Source: DRVV01 sp038868255 (lineage in GTDB: Archaea > Thermoproteota > Bathyarchaeia > Bathyarchaeales > Bathycorpusculaceae). Taken from it: DNA of 7,119 bases. The position numbers and the translations under genes are program-made. The DNA lies in the NCBI GenBank assembly GCA_038868255.1, contig JAWCTJ010000067.1, positions 1-7,119 of the forward strand, written 5' to 3'. The notes below the pieces were generated by a model. It did no database searches. It worked only from the letters and a program-made list of their open reading frames with translations, and was not told the origin of the DNA. Each line of letters opens with the position of its first letter. The first letter of the stretch is position 1. This document shows positions 1-6,349 of the stretch, one piece after another.

Positions 1-1215
1 GTCCAAAATGAGGATGGACCCTGCTAAATTATGGAGCTTTTTGAGAAGCGAATTCTTACACGTTATTATGGATCTTAAAAGCTGCTCAAAAGTTGTTACG
101 ATAACCTTTGATTCCCATGATTCTGTTAGGAGCAGCAGTTTGTCAAGCGAGATGTCCTCTGACTCTTGGCTTGGGAAAAATAGGTGATGGTGCTTTAGGA
201 GCATCAATATGTCTGGCTTTTCCCCGTAATAAGCACTAAGCACTTCCTCAATAACGTTGTGCGTCTGCTCTATTATGTTTATGTAGGGCAGACAGTAAAT
301 TATCCTTGTGCTATTGAAGCTTGCGCTAAGCTTTAGCGCTGTATGTAAGCCCAGAAGTGTTTTCCCCGTTCCTGTTGGAGCGGAAATCGTGATCACGTTT
401 GACGCCCTGCTTTTTAAGACATTTACGACGTTATCGAGACGTCTATCTGCTTCCGCGTAGATAACTGCCCTTAACCTGTTTATTTTTGTGTCTTCTGTAG
501 AGGCGAACTTTTTTCTGATGTATTTTAAAACGAGATCCGATGGGAGCATTTCAATCTTTTGTGCCGTTTCAACCTTTCCAGCGTCTTTTTTGTCGGCATC
601 AATTAGACTTGAAAAAAGCAAAAGGGTGCGATAGTAGCTTTGCCACTTTTCCGACTCCCCAAGCTTGAACCGCAAGACTGCCGCCAACCGTAGCGTCTGA
701 CTAACTTCAGGCAGATGACTCTCAAAATTGCATAGGAAGTCATGAGCCTCGTCAAGACCAAGTTCTCCAAGCTCGTCTGATATTTTGCGAATGTTTGTTT
801 TCAGGGACCTCGCTTGCTCTTTTATAACATGATCAGCGAACTGTTCAGGGGTGATACCCTCAAAAAAGCTGAAGCTCTTAAGGGCTCCGTGATGGGAATC
901 TACGCAGAGAAACCCCATAGCTGCCAGAAAAGGGTCATTGAATCTCAGTTTAAGCAGCCAAGATGTGAAAATCGCGGACAGCCTCGAGTGAGTTGCAAGG
1001 TCCCCACGTACCCTTTCGCCAGAGAGGTGCCTTTGGAAGTAAATCGTATACTTAGCTATGTCGTGGCACTTACCTATAATTTCCGCTGCTTCACACACCT
1101 TTTGATCGGAAGTGTTAGCAACATATTCTCTGCACAGTTTCCCGACTTCGCTGAGATGTTTTTTTAGTTCGACGCCAGGATGCGAGTAGAACCGTTCACA
1201 TGAAGACGCCGACAA
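1..1215 (-). CDS. cas3: CRISPR-associated Cas3, HD nuclease-helicase (3' end cut by window edge)
   Basis: Cas3 is the effector of type I CRISPR interference. Cascade recruits it to the R-loop, where the HD domain nicks the displaced strand and the helicase unwinds and degrades the target. I translated the minus strand by hand: 405 codons are open from a TTG at 1215 down to base 1. The N-terminal HD domain has YSHPG (H12), CHDIAK (H51-D52, K55), TH (H76), SHHG (H108-H109) and LIDAD (D206), so all expected metal ligands seem present. The SF2 helicase part has Walker A APTGTGKT (279-286), motif Ia LPYINIIEQ (309-317) and motif Ib TTFEQLL (374-380). It stops at ILILD, the first residue of the DExH box. 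The frame is closed by a TGA just upstream, with no ATG or GTG before the HD domain, so TTG at 1215 is the best start. That start overlaps cas5 by 20 nt. Family assignment is very sure; the start is less so. Confidence 0.95.
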   Translation of the reverse strand, partial: MSASSCERFYSHPGVELKKHLSEVGKLCREYVANTSDQKVCEAAEIIGKCHDIAKYTIYFQRHLSGERVRGDLATHSRLSAIFTSWLLKLRFNDPFLAAMGFLCVDSHHGALKSFSFFEGITPEQFADHVIKEQARSLKTNIRKISDELGELGLDEAHDFLCNFESHLPEVSQTLRLAAVLRFKLGESEKWQSYYRTLLLFSSLIDADKKDAGKVETAQKIEMLPSDLVLKYIRKKFASTEDTKINRLRAVIYAEADRRLDNVVNVLKSRASNVITISAPTGTGKTLLGLHTALKLSASFNSTRIIYCLPYINIIEQTHNVIEEVLSAYYGEKPDILMLLKHHHLFFPSQESEDISLDKLLLLTESWESKVIVTTFEQLLRSIITCKNSLLKKLHNLAGSILILD

Positions 1216-1954
1216 CTCTATCGCCGTTCAACATGCAGCTGAAAACTTCGCTGACAACAACCCTTATCGGTTTACCCTCTCCCTCGTATACATAGTCTTC
1301 CTCCCTTTTCAGGCTCCTATCCTCAGCGAAGTCGGCTGGCACAAGCTCCTCCACAAATACTCTCCGATCGTAACAGGGAACCAGCTTTTTGACCATGGAC
1401 ACAGGTATAACGGTGTGAACCTCGACTTCCCCGCTTGGCCGATAAACTTCAGCGTCCACCAAGTCAACGTACTCCAGTTCAGCTATATTGTTCGCGACAC
1501 CAAGCGACGGCGGGTACACAAACCTACGTGACTTTATTCGCTCAGCAACCTCCTTCAGCAAATCCGAGTCCTCATGGTTAAAGAAAATCCTGTAGGATAG
1601 TGGGTGAGGATCACGACTGTCCGAGATAAGCATTTCCACATGTACCTGTGCCGGGCCTACAATCCCCCTCAGCTTAAGCAGGTTAACAGGTTTATCCGTC
1701 ATCAAATAATTCATCGTATTTGTGAGGCGCCTCACGGGCGTCCTGACTTGCAACGCTATTTTGCATTTTTCTGAAGCAAAAACTGAGTAGTAGGTGTCTC
1801 TTCCGTAGCCGAGCATTGCCGCTACCATCCCTACTATTGTAGTTCTTGGTGGGAAGGAATAGCTTAGGGAGCTCGTGGTGGAAAAATGCTTCCTGAAATG
1901 GGCGAGAAAGCATTTCACGTCGAAAATGACAAGCTTGATGCTCAAGTCCTTCAC
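1196..1954 (-). CDS. cas5: Type I-B Cascade subunit Cas5 (Csh/Hmari type)
   Basis: Cas5 is the RAMP subunit that caps the 5' handle of the crRNA in Cascade and contacts Cas8 and the first Cas7. The 252 aa product starts with an RRM-like strand (SIKLVIFDVKCFLAHFRK, residues 5-22). It is followed by the typical Cas5 signature SLSYSFPPRTTIVGMVAAML (29-48), in which the PPRTT and G42 positions match the family's FPPPTTIxGxxAAxLG pattern. An RTPVRRLTN segment (71-79) and a short C-terminal strand ending VVGVFM fit the I-B family, as does the length. It starts with GTG at 1954, overlapping the cas7 stop in a GTGA arrangement. No strong Shine-Dalgarno is seen, so translation is probably coupled to cas7. 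Its end overlaps the proposed cas3 start. The context is the fourth gene of a cas6-cas8b-cas7-cas5-cas3 operon. Confidence 0.93.
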   Translation of the reverse strand: MKDLSIKLVIFDVKCFLAHFRKHFSTTSSLSYSFPPRTTIVGMVAAMLGYGRDTYYSVFASEKCKIALQVRTPVRRLTNTMNYLMTDKPVNLLKLRGIVGPAQVHVEMLISDSRDPHPLSYRIFFNHEDSDLLKEVAERIKSRRFVYPPSLGVANNIAELEYVDLVDAEVYRPSGEVEVHTVIPVSMVKKLVPCYDRRVFVEELVPADFAEDRSLKREEDYVYEGEGKPIRVVVSEVFSCMLNGDRVVGVFM

Positions 1955-2913
1955 GCTTTCTTAACGATGGCGTTAAGCTCTGCGTCAGTTAACTCGTGTG
2001 GAAGGGTGCAGAATTTTTCACAGCAGCGATCTTTAATGAGCTCCTTTACCGGGCTTAACTCATCGCTTGTCATGATGTAAATCTTGGATATGCGGTCGGA
2101 GTTCCGTTTTAGATTATCGGCTAATTCATCAAACTTTAAGTCGAGATCCTTTAGATCTCTGACTACATCTGATTTTGGCGTGGCTTTAACGAACCTCCTT
2201 AGATCGCCGAGAACTGTTTCAGCGTCTTTGTACTCAATTCGCAGATAGATATGAGGTCGTTCACCTATTTTGCTTCTCGTCGTTGGCTGGATCTGAAGGG
2301 CCTTCCATAGGAGGTTATCCAAAACCTTAAGATCATCCTCTGTCATTGCAGTGCCTTTGGCCCTTCTTCCGCTCACAACACCGTAGAACCCTATTAGTGA
2401 ATAGTATACGCGCCAATCTCTACCCATCGTGCCATATTTTTCAGCAACTTCTCTTCCTGAAAAGACTGATGTTATTGCAGAGGAATCCACAAGCTCAACC
2501 CTGTGAAGCGATAGACCCCACGTGAACTGGACTGGGCCTGTAAACGATTTAGCAGCGCCTTTTTCTGTATCTCCTTTGCCAATAGGTATGGTTGCCCCGA
2601 AAAGCCGCGCATCTATGCACTTATTAAGCACTTCATAAATCCTCTTTTCGTCAATGGTTCCTAGAAGTTTCTCGACTCTCGTGTCGGCTCTAACGCTTTC
2701 ACCGGCTATTTTAGTCACGTAAACATAATCTTCGCCGAACTTTTCGACGATGTAATCTCGGAAGAACCTTTTCAGTCTAACATCGGAGACAAAGTTTATG
2801 TTTGTTTTTGGATCTATCCTTGGCCTGTTCTCAGCGTCGGGGTCGCCATTGGGGTTGCACATTTTTGCCTCGTATATTAGCAGGATCTCGCTGTTCGGAA
2901 GTTCTTTCTCCAT
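1951..2913 (-). CDS. cas7: Type I-B Cascade backbone subunit Cas7 (Csh2)
   Basis: Cas7 polymerises along the crRNA spacer and forms the Cascade backbone. The protein has the hallmark N-terminal motif NPNGDPDAENRPRID (Csh2/Cas7-I-B family) about 20 residues in. Later it has ARLFGATIPIG and SFTGPVQFTWGLSLHRVE, which are characteristic of the same family. A GTG at 2925 would give 324 aa, overlapping the cas8b stop as GTGA. However, AGGAGGTGA (the anti-Shine-Dalgarno complement) spans that GTG and sits 8 nt upstream of an in-frame ATG at 2913. I therefore place the start at 2913 (320 aa); the choice does not affect the domain. The ribosome binding site lies inside the last codons and stop of cas8b, which suggests coupled but strong expression, as expected for the multi-copy subunit. 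Confidence 0.95.
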   Translation of the reverse strand: MEKELPNSEILLIYEAKMCNPNGDPDAENRPRIDPKTNINFVSDVRLKRFFRDYIVEKFGEDYVYVTKIAGESVRADTRVEKLLGTIDEKRIYEVLNKCIDARLFGATIPIGKGDTEKGAAKSFTGPVQFTWGLSLHRVELVDSSAITSVFSGREVAEKYGTMGRDWRVYYSLIGFYGVVSGRRAKGTAMTEDDLKVLDNLLWKALQIQPTTRSKIGERPHIYLRIEYKDAETVLGDLRRFVKATPKSDVVRDLKDLDLKFDELADNLKRNSDRISKIYIMTSDELSPVKELIKDRCCEKFCTLPHELTDAELNAIVKKA

Positions 2914-2930
2914 CTCATCCTTCACCTCCT
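2914..2930 (-). promoter_or_regulatory. Strong Shine-Dalgarno of cas7, inside the cas8b stop
   Basis: AGGAGGTGA on the minus strand matches the archaeal 16S rRNA anti-Shine-Dalgarno over its whole length. It lies 8 nt from the ATG at 2913 and includes the TGA stop of cas8b. It decides the cas7 start in favour of 2913 over the GTG at 2925. Confidence 0.65.
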
Positions 2931-4790
2931 CATAGCTTTAAGAGTAGCATATGCATATCCGGAAAGAATGTAAAACACGTTGTCTATTGGGTTTCTAAGC
3001 GATTCCAAGTTTCTGTCCAGCATCGCCTTCATACATGCGTATATCGTTTCATTGCGATCATCCAGTACCCTGTAGTTTCTCAGTCCTTCAAGTACGTGAT
3101 TAGCTAGAAGTTTAACCTTCTCAGCGGACATGCCTTCAAAGTTTATCTTATTCAAGACGGCCTTCTTGTTGTCGCCCCTTTTATACTGCTCTATGCCTAT
3201 TTTTCCAACGAGGACGCCGAGCAGGAATAGTGCCTTCTGCCATTCTATATAGTTCATCTTTGCGAAGAAATCCTCGATCTCTTTGTCGGGAACTTCAAGC
3301 GGGCTTATCGTGCTTTCTAACCCCATTCTAATAACCCCCGCTTCTTTCAGTATTTTTAACAACATGTTATACTTTAAAATTCCTTGACAAAGCCGTGCTT
3401 CCCCCTCATTTCTAGACGGTTGCCTAAGGTTATACCCGCCAAAAGTTCCATATCTATGAATCTTCGCGTAGAGAACAGCATTAGAAATGATGTTGCTTTT
3501 CGGGTAAGACGTGCCGTTAAGCATGGCCTCGAATAAGCCGACTAGGGGCTTCCAATCTACCACTCTGCCTCTTCGAACACTGAGGGGAAGTATTGAAAAA
3601 ATATCTTCAAACCCTATAGACCACTTATTTCCATCAGCCCTTTCCATAAAAAGGGCTGCAACCTCGTTTGAGGTTTTAGACATAACATTTGACAATTCTA
3701 TAAGTCTCATTACTGGTACGTCTTGTATTAAATGCTGAAAATGGAAGTGAGATGATTCTCTATAGCCGAACAAAATGTTCAAGAGGTACGTTGAGCAAGG
3801 CCCATACGTAATATCTAACCTCATCAGATCTTCCGTAAGTTTTTCAACATCTTTCAAGCTTTTGTAAGCATTAACTCCACGATACGCCTCTTTCATTTTC
3901 TGGGCGATGATGTCAAGCGTTTCATATGTCAATTTGGCCCCCAGCACCTTTGGTATAAGGAACACTGTTAATCTTCCACGTTGCTTTGTTGATTCGCCTA
4001 TGAAGGCAGCCAATTTTTGTTCAACATATCCCAGGCCCAAGAACAGTTTCCTTTTGCAGTCTACACATACGGTGTGCGCCTTCATTATGGCTTCAGGACT
4101 TCTACTCAAACTGGGCATGAACCCTGCCTTGTCAAGATTGTAGACGCATAGAATCGTCCCTTCAGGATAGGAAGGATTCGTTAAAACTTCTTTCTCCTCA
4201 CCGCATACATGACAGACTCCTCGCATGATAGGGTAATCGTCACTCTCACTCACATAATGCACATAAAACAGGATTTTCCTATACCCGGATTCCCTTACCA
4301 GGTCTATGGTAACCCCATCTTTCTTCACACAGGCAGTATAGAGTGCGATCCACTCTTTTTCCTCACCGAGTATTTTATCCAGATCCTCAATGTAGCTTTT
4401 CTTTTTGGCAAAGAACTCTGACTCTATCTCCTTGAGGGTCGACAGTAGCTTCACAACATCTGGATCGCTTAATTTCCCGTCAAAAGCACGGATTATTTGC
4501 CCAATCGCCCATTTTCCAGGTTTGCTCGAATCAAGCAGATACTTGGGGTTATCGGTTGTGAGTACCATCTGCGGTTTTTGGCCTATCGCATTGCCTATCC
4601 ACAGATAGTTCTTCGCTGTTTCCTCGGTACATCTAAAGTTACAATCGCACTCCAGCTTTCCACTGTCCAAGTTGAAGATTATCTTTGCAAGCAAAACTTC
4701 CCCATTCTTGCTTTTGATTCTTTCAATTTTGAATTCGCTTTGGCCTGTAGAGAGAACTGCCTCACCGATCTCTTTTAAAGCCCCGAACAT
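2922..4790 (-). CDS. cas8b: Type I-B Cascade large subunit Cas8b (Csh1/TM1802-like)
   Basis: The large subunit of type I-B Cascade, thought to read the PAM and hold the Cas5 end of the complex. It has 622 aa, usual for Cas8b. Identification rests on its position between cas6 and cas7 and on a zinc-finger-like pair in the middle, CHVC (193-196) and CVDC (242-245), as in Csh1/TM1802 proteins. A further cysteine cluster (C48, C50, C54) lies near the N-terminus. The last ~130 residues are predicted mostly helical and would correspond to the small-subunit (Cas11-like) region. The start is ATG at 4790 with GAGGTG 5 nt upstream. It overlaps the end of cas6 by 16 nt, and its stop overlaps the cas7 region. 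Cas8 proteins diverge fast, so the family call relies partly on context. The I-B subtype is supported by the neighbouring Csh2-type Cas7 and Cas5. Confidence 0.9.
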   Translation of the reverse strand: MFGALKEIGEAVLSTGQSEFKIERIKSKNGEVLLAKIIFNLDSGKLECDCNFRCTEETAKNYLWIGNAIGQKPQMVLTTDNPKYLLDSSKPGKWAIGQIIRAFDGKLSDPDVVKLLSTLKEIESEFFAKKKSYIEDLDKILGEEKEWIALYTACVKKDGVTIDLVRESGYRKILFYVHYVSESDDYPIMRGVCHVCGEEKEVLTNPSYPEGTILCVYNLDKAGFMPSLSRSPEAIMKAHTVCVDCKRKLFLGLGYVEQKLAAFIGESTKQRGRLTVFLIPKVLGAKLTYETLDIIAQKMKEAYRGVNAYKSLKDVEKLTEDLMRLDITYGPCSTYLLNILFGYRESSHFHFQHLIQDVPVMRLIELSNVMSKTSNEVAALFMERADGNKWSIGFEDIFSILPLSVRRGRVVDWKPLVGLFEAMLNGTSYPKSNIISNAVLYAKIHRYGTFGGYNLRQPSRNEGEARLCQGILKYNMLLKILKEAGVIRMGLESTISPLEVPDKEIEDFFAKMNYIEWQKALFLLGVLVGKIGIEQYKRGDNKKAVLNKINFEGMSAEKVKLLANHVLEGLRNYRVLDDRNETIYACMKAMLDRNLESLRNPIDNVFYILSGYAYATLKAMRR

Positions 4791-5524
4791 TTAACCACCT
4801 CAAACATCCCAAAACCCTGCGAGTTTTTAGCCCCTAGACCAGCCTCATACCCTGTCGTGATCAACGACCTTGGTCCAGTCAAAAGAAATCGACCCATCCA
4901 ACCCCTCACCACCGTGCCCTTGTACAACGTTATTACTTCTTTAACCCCTAAAGGTTTAATCTTAATATCTGACTTTATATGTTTACCGAAGAGCAGGAAA
5001 TGCTTCTTCTTCAAATTCGAATTAACAAGCTCTGAAAACTCCATCTCGTATGGCGTGAAATAATAAGTTTTTTTCCTACCGTCAGGTGTTAGGAGCGTGC
5101 TGTAAACTGTTAGTGGAGAAAGCATACGTATTTCCAGCCAGCTTTTTTTCAGATCTGGCTTTGCAGGGAAAGCTAACTCGACAACCTTAAGTGTTTGATC
5201 ACCTAGAACGATAAAACCCCTCTTCATAATCACATTCGCAAGGTCTTCAATAAACTTTTCAATAGGAGAGGAAATATGCAGAGTTAAGTCACCATCGTAG
5301 ACAAACCGCTTGCCTTTTTTATCTAAATTACAATGCCCTCTAAGCCTTGAAAACGTGAACATTTTAAAGCGTCTCTTGCCGAAAAGGAACCCCTCATTAT
5401 GTAGGAAATTTGCTAATCTTCGCGAGATATTACTATAAATTGCAGCCTGAATAAGGTAATTATAATTGGTAGGCAAAGCAACCTGTCCCCGTTCTGAACC
5501 TCTAAGGGTTAATTGTAATCTCAT
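4775..5524 (-). CDS. cas6: CRISPR pre-crRNA endoribonuclease Cas6
   Basis: Cas6 cuts the repeat in pre-crRNA to release mature crRNAs and often stays bound to the 3' handle. The protein starts with a RAMP strand (MRLQLTL). It then has a helix ending LANFLHNEGF, where the histidine is at the usual place of the Cas6 catalytic His. It ends with the glycine-rich loop GLGAKNSQGFGMFEVV that defines Cas6/RAMP C-termini. Length is 249 aa from ATG at 5524. An in-frame TTG at 5548 would add 8 residues, but the GAGGAG sequence (5537-5542) lies between the two and can serve only the ATG, about 12 nt downstream. The MRLxLTL start is also typical of the family. It is the first gene of the operon, and its last 16 nt overlap cas8b. 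Confidence 0.94.
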   Translation of the reverse strand: MRLQLTLRGSERGQVALPTNYNYLIQAAIYSNISRRLANFLHNEGFLFGKRRFKMFTFSRLRGHCNLDKKGKRFVYDGDLTLHISSPIEKFIEDLANVIMKRGFIVLGDQTLKVVELAFPAKPDLKKSWLEIRMLSPLTVYSTLLTPDGRKKTYYFTPYEMEFSELVNSNLKKKHFLLFGKHIKSDIKIKPLGVKEVITLYKGTVVRGWMGRFLLTGPRSLITTGYEAGLGAKNSQGFGMFEVVKCSGL

Positions 5525-5536
5525 AGACAGAAACTG

Positions 5537-5542
5537 CTCCTC
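5537..5542 (-). promoter_or_regulatory. Shine-Dalgarno of cas6
   Basis: GAGGAG on the minus strand, about 12 nt before the ATG at 5524. It lies downstream of the alternative TTG start at 5548, so it favours the shorter Cas6. The spacing is slightly long. Confidence 0.5.
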
Positions 5543-5557
5543 GGGCAAAATCTAAAT

Positions 5558-5598
5558 TCTCTTTAAATTCAACTTAAAAGATAAGCTTTAAATTATCT
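5558..5598 (-). promoter_or_regulatory. Probable cas operon promoter with inverted repeat around the TATA-like box
   Basis: Upstream of cas6 there are two TTTAAA cores, at 5562-5567 and 5587-5592. The distal one would put transcription start near 5563 and leave a ~38 nt leader that includes the GAGGAG site. The proximal one would leave almost no room for that site. The distal core sits between perfect 6-bp inverted arms, AGATAA (5579-5584) and TTATCT (5593-5598), so a repressor could occupy it. The promoter role is inferred from archaeal TATA spacing, and the operator role is speculative. Confidence 0.45.
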
Positions 5599-5729
5599 GC
5601 CGATGTTTGGAAGTTTAATGTAACAACGAATTAAACAACCTTCTACGGACCTGAAGAATCTATTAAGGACTTAACTGAAAAAGTGCAGCATATCCTTTCT
5701 GTGATGTTTATGGAATGTGCTCGGGGAAG
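5599..5729. other. Intergenic stretch between cas6 promoter and vapC remnant
   Basis: No intact gene is seen. A frame from 5635 to 5757 stays open (…EESIKDLTEKVQHIL…) and runs into the vapC start with an overlap of 28 nt, which is where a vapB antitoxin would be expected. It lacks an upstream start codon (first ATG at 5704) and I recognise no antitoxin family in it. It may be a decayed antitoxin or chance. Confidence 0.3.
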
Positions 5730-6145
5730 ATGGAGATCACTGGAACTCCAGTCATAATTGACACGAGCATCTTGGTGGATCTGCTTAGAAACCTGGAAAA
5801 GCTGTAACTTTCATAGCTGAATTAGAGCGGAAACAGTTAACGCTTTCAACAACCGTAATTAACGCCCTTGAGCTGTGTTACGGAGCCCATAAATCCGCTA
5901 GAAAAGTGCAAAATCTTCCGGCGACAGGGAATCTGCTGGACAGTATAGTTATTCTCAACATGACTTTAAAATCAGTGGAAAAAGCAGCAGAAATTCATGC
6001 TGAACTGGAGCCGAAAGGCCAACCTATAGGCATAAGGGACGCTATGATCGGCGCAATAGCCCTGACAAAAGGTTATCTATTAATAACATGAAACACCGCA
6101 CATATGCAGAAAATCAAAGGTCTCAATTTGATAACAGCCCCTTAA
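5730..6145 (+). pseudogene. vapC: Broken VapC-type PIN-domain toxin gene
   Basis: VapC toxins are PIN-domain ribonucleases paired with a VapB antitoxin. From ATG 5730 the frame reads a PIN start, VIIDTSILVDLLRN (first acidic residue D11), then stops at a TAA just after EKL. Adding one A to the run at 5797-5800 restores the frame. It continues ...EKAVTFIAELE, then VINALELCYGA (E48) and GIRDAMIGAIAL (D104), the second and third PIN acidic sites. It then meets a TGA at 6089-6091 in YLLIT*NTAHMQKIKGL, where VapC relatives usually have Arg (CGA to TGA is one change). The original end is TAA at 6143-6145, giving ~138 codons, normal for VapC. With two independent lesions it is unlikely to make toxin. 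One lesion alone could be a sequencing error in the A run. No intact antitoxin is visible beside it. Confidence 0.88.
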
Positions 6146-6349
6146 AGGTAGCAAGATGTTTTTCTCGCCGTAAAGCTCCAGTGTAGCCTCAACGGGCAAG
6201 TCCTTCTAATCCCCTATCCAGTCTTAGAATTTAATTTTATGCTGAACTTGGATTAAACGTTTAAATGCGTGTTCGCCGCGTTTTAAGCGTAAAGTTTAAA
6301 GGTTTATGTGGATGGTTTAGGTTTCGATGCTGTTTAATGAGGGTTAGTT
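6146..6349. other. Intergenic stretch upstream of rpoH
   Basis: No gene is supported here. The right half is AT-rich, with repeated TTTAAA-like cores and a perfect 12-bp palindrome TTAAACGTTTAA (6253-6264) about 85 bp before the rpoH start. The left half shows nothing recognisable beyond the tail of the vapC remnant. Confidence 0.5.
6287..6302 (+). promoter_or_regulatory. rpoH: Probable archaeal BRE/TATA promoter of rpoH
   Basis: GCGTAAAG followed by TTTAAAGG resembles a purine-rich BRE and an archaeal TATA box. Transcription would start ~25 nt downstream, near 6322, leaving a ~28 nt leader that carries GAGG (6340-6343) ahead of the GTG start at 6350. A second core, CGTTTAAA (6258-6265), lies further upstream. 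Confidence 0.5.

Noticed and set aside
814..1167. 117-codon plus-strand frame across the cas3 HD region
   Set aside because: It lies antisense to a clear HD domain with conserved motifs, and its translation resembles no protein family; taken as a shadow of cas3.
2914..2925. GTG at 2925 as the cas7 start
   Set aside because: The strong Shine-Dalgarno overlaps this GTG and can only serve the ATG at 2913; the four extra residues lie outside the conserved domain.
6080..6199. Minus-strand reading frame starting TTG 6199 (LPVEATLELYGEKNILLPL…)
   Set aside because: About 39 codons, TTG start, no recognised family, and it overlaps the tail of the vapC remnant on the other strand.
5525..6349. CRISPR array or leader between cas6 and rpoH
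   Set aside because: No direct repeats of 25-40 bp at regular spacing are present; only short AT-rich motifs and a pseudogene.
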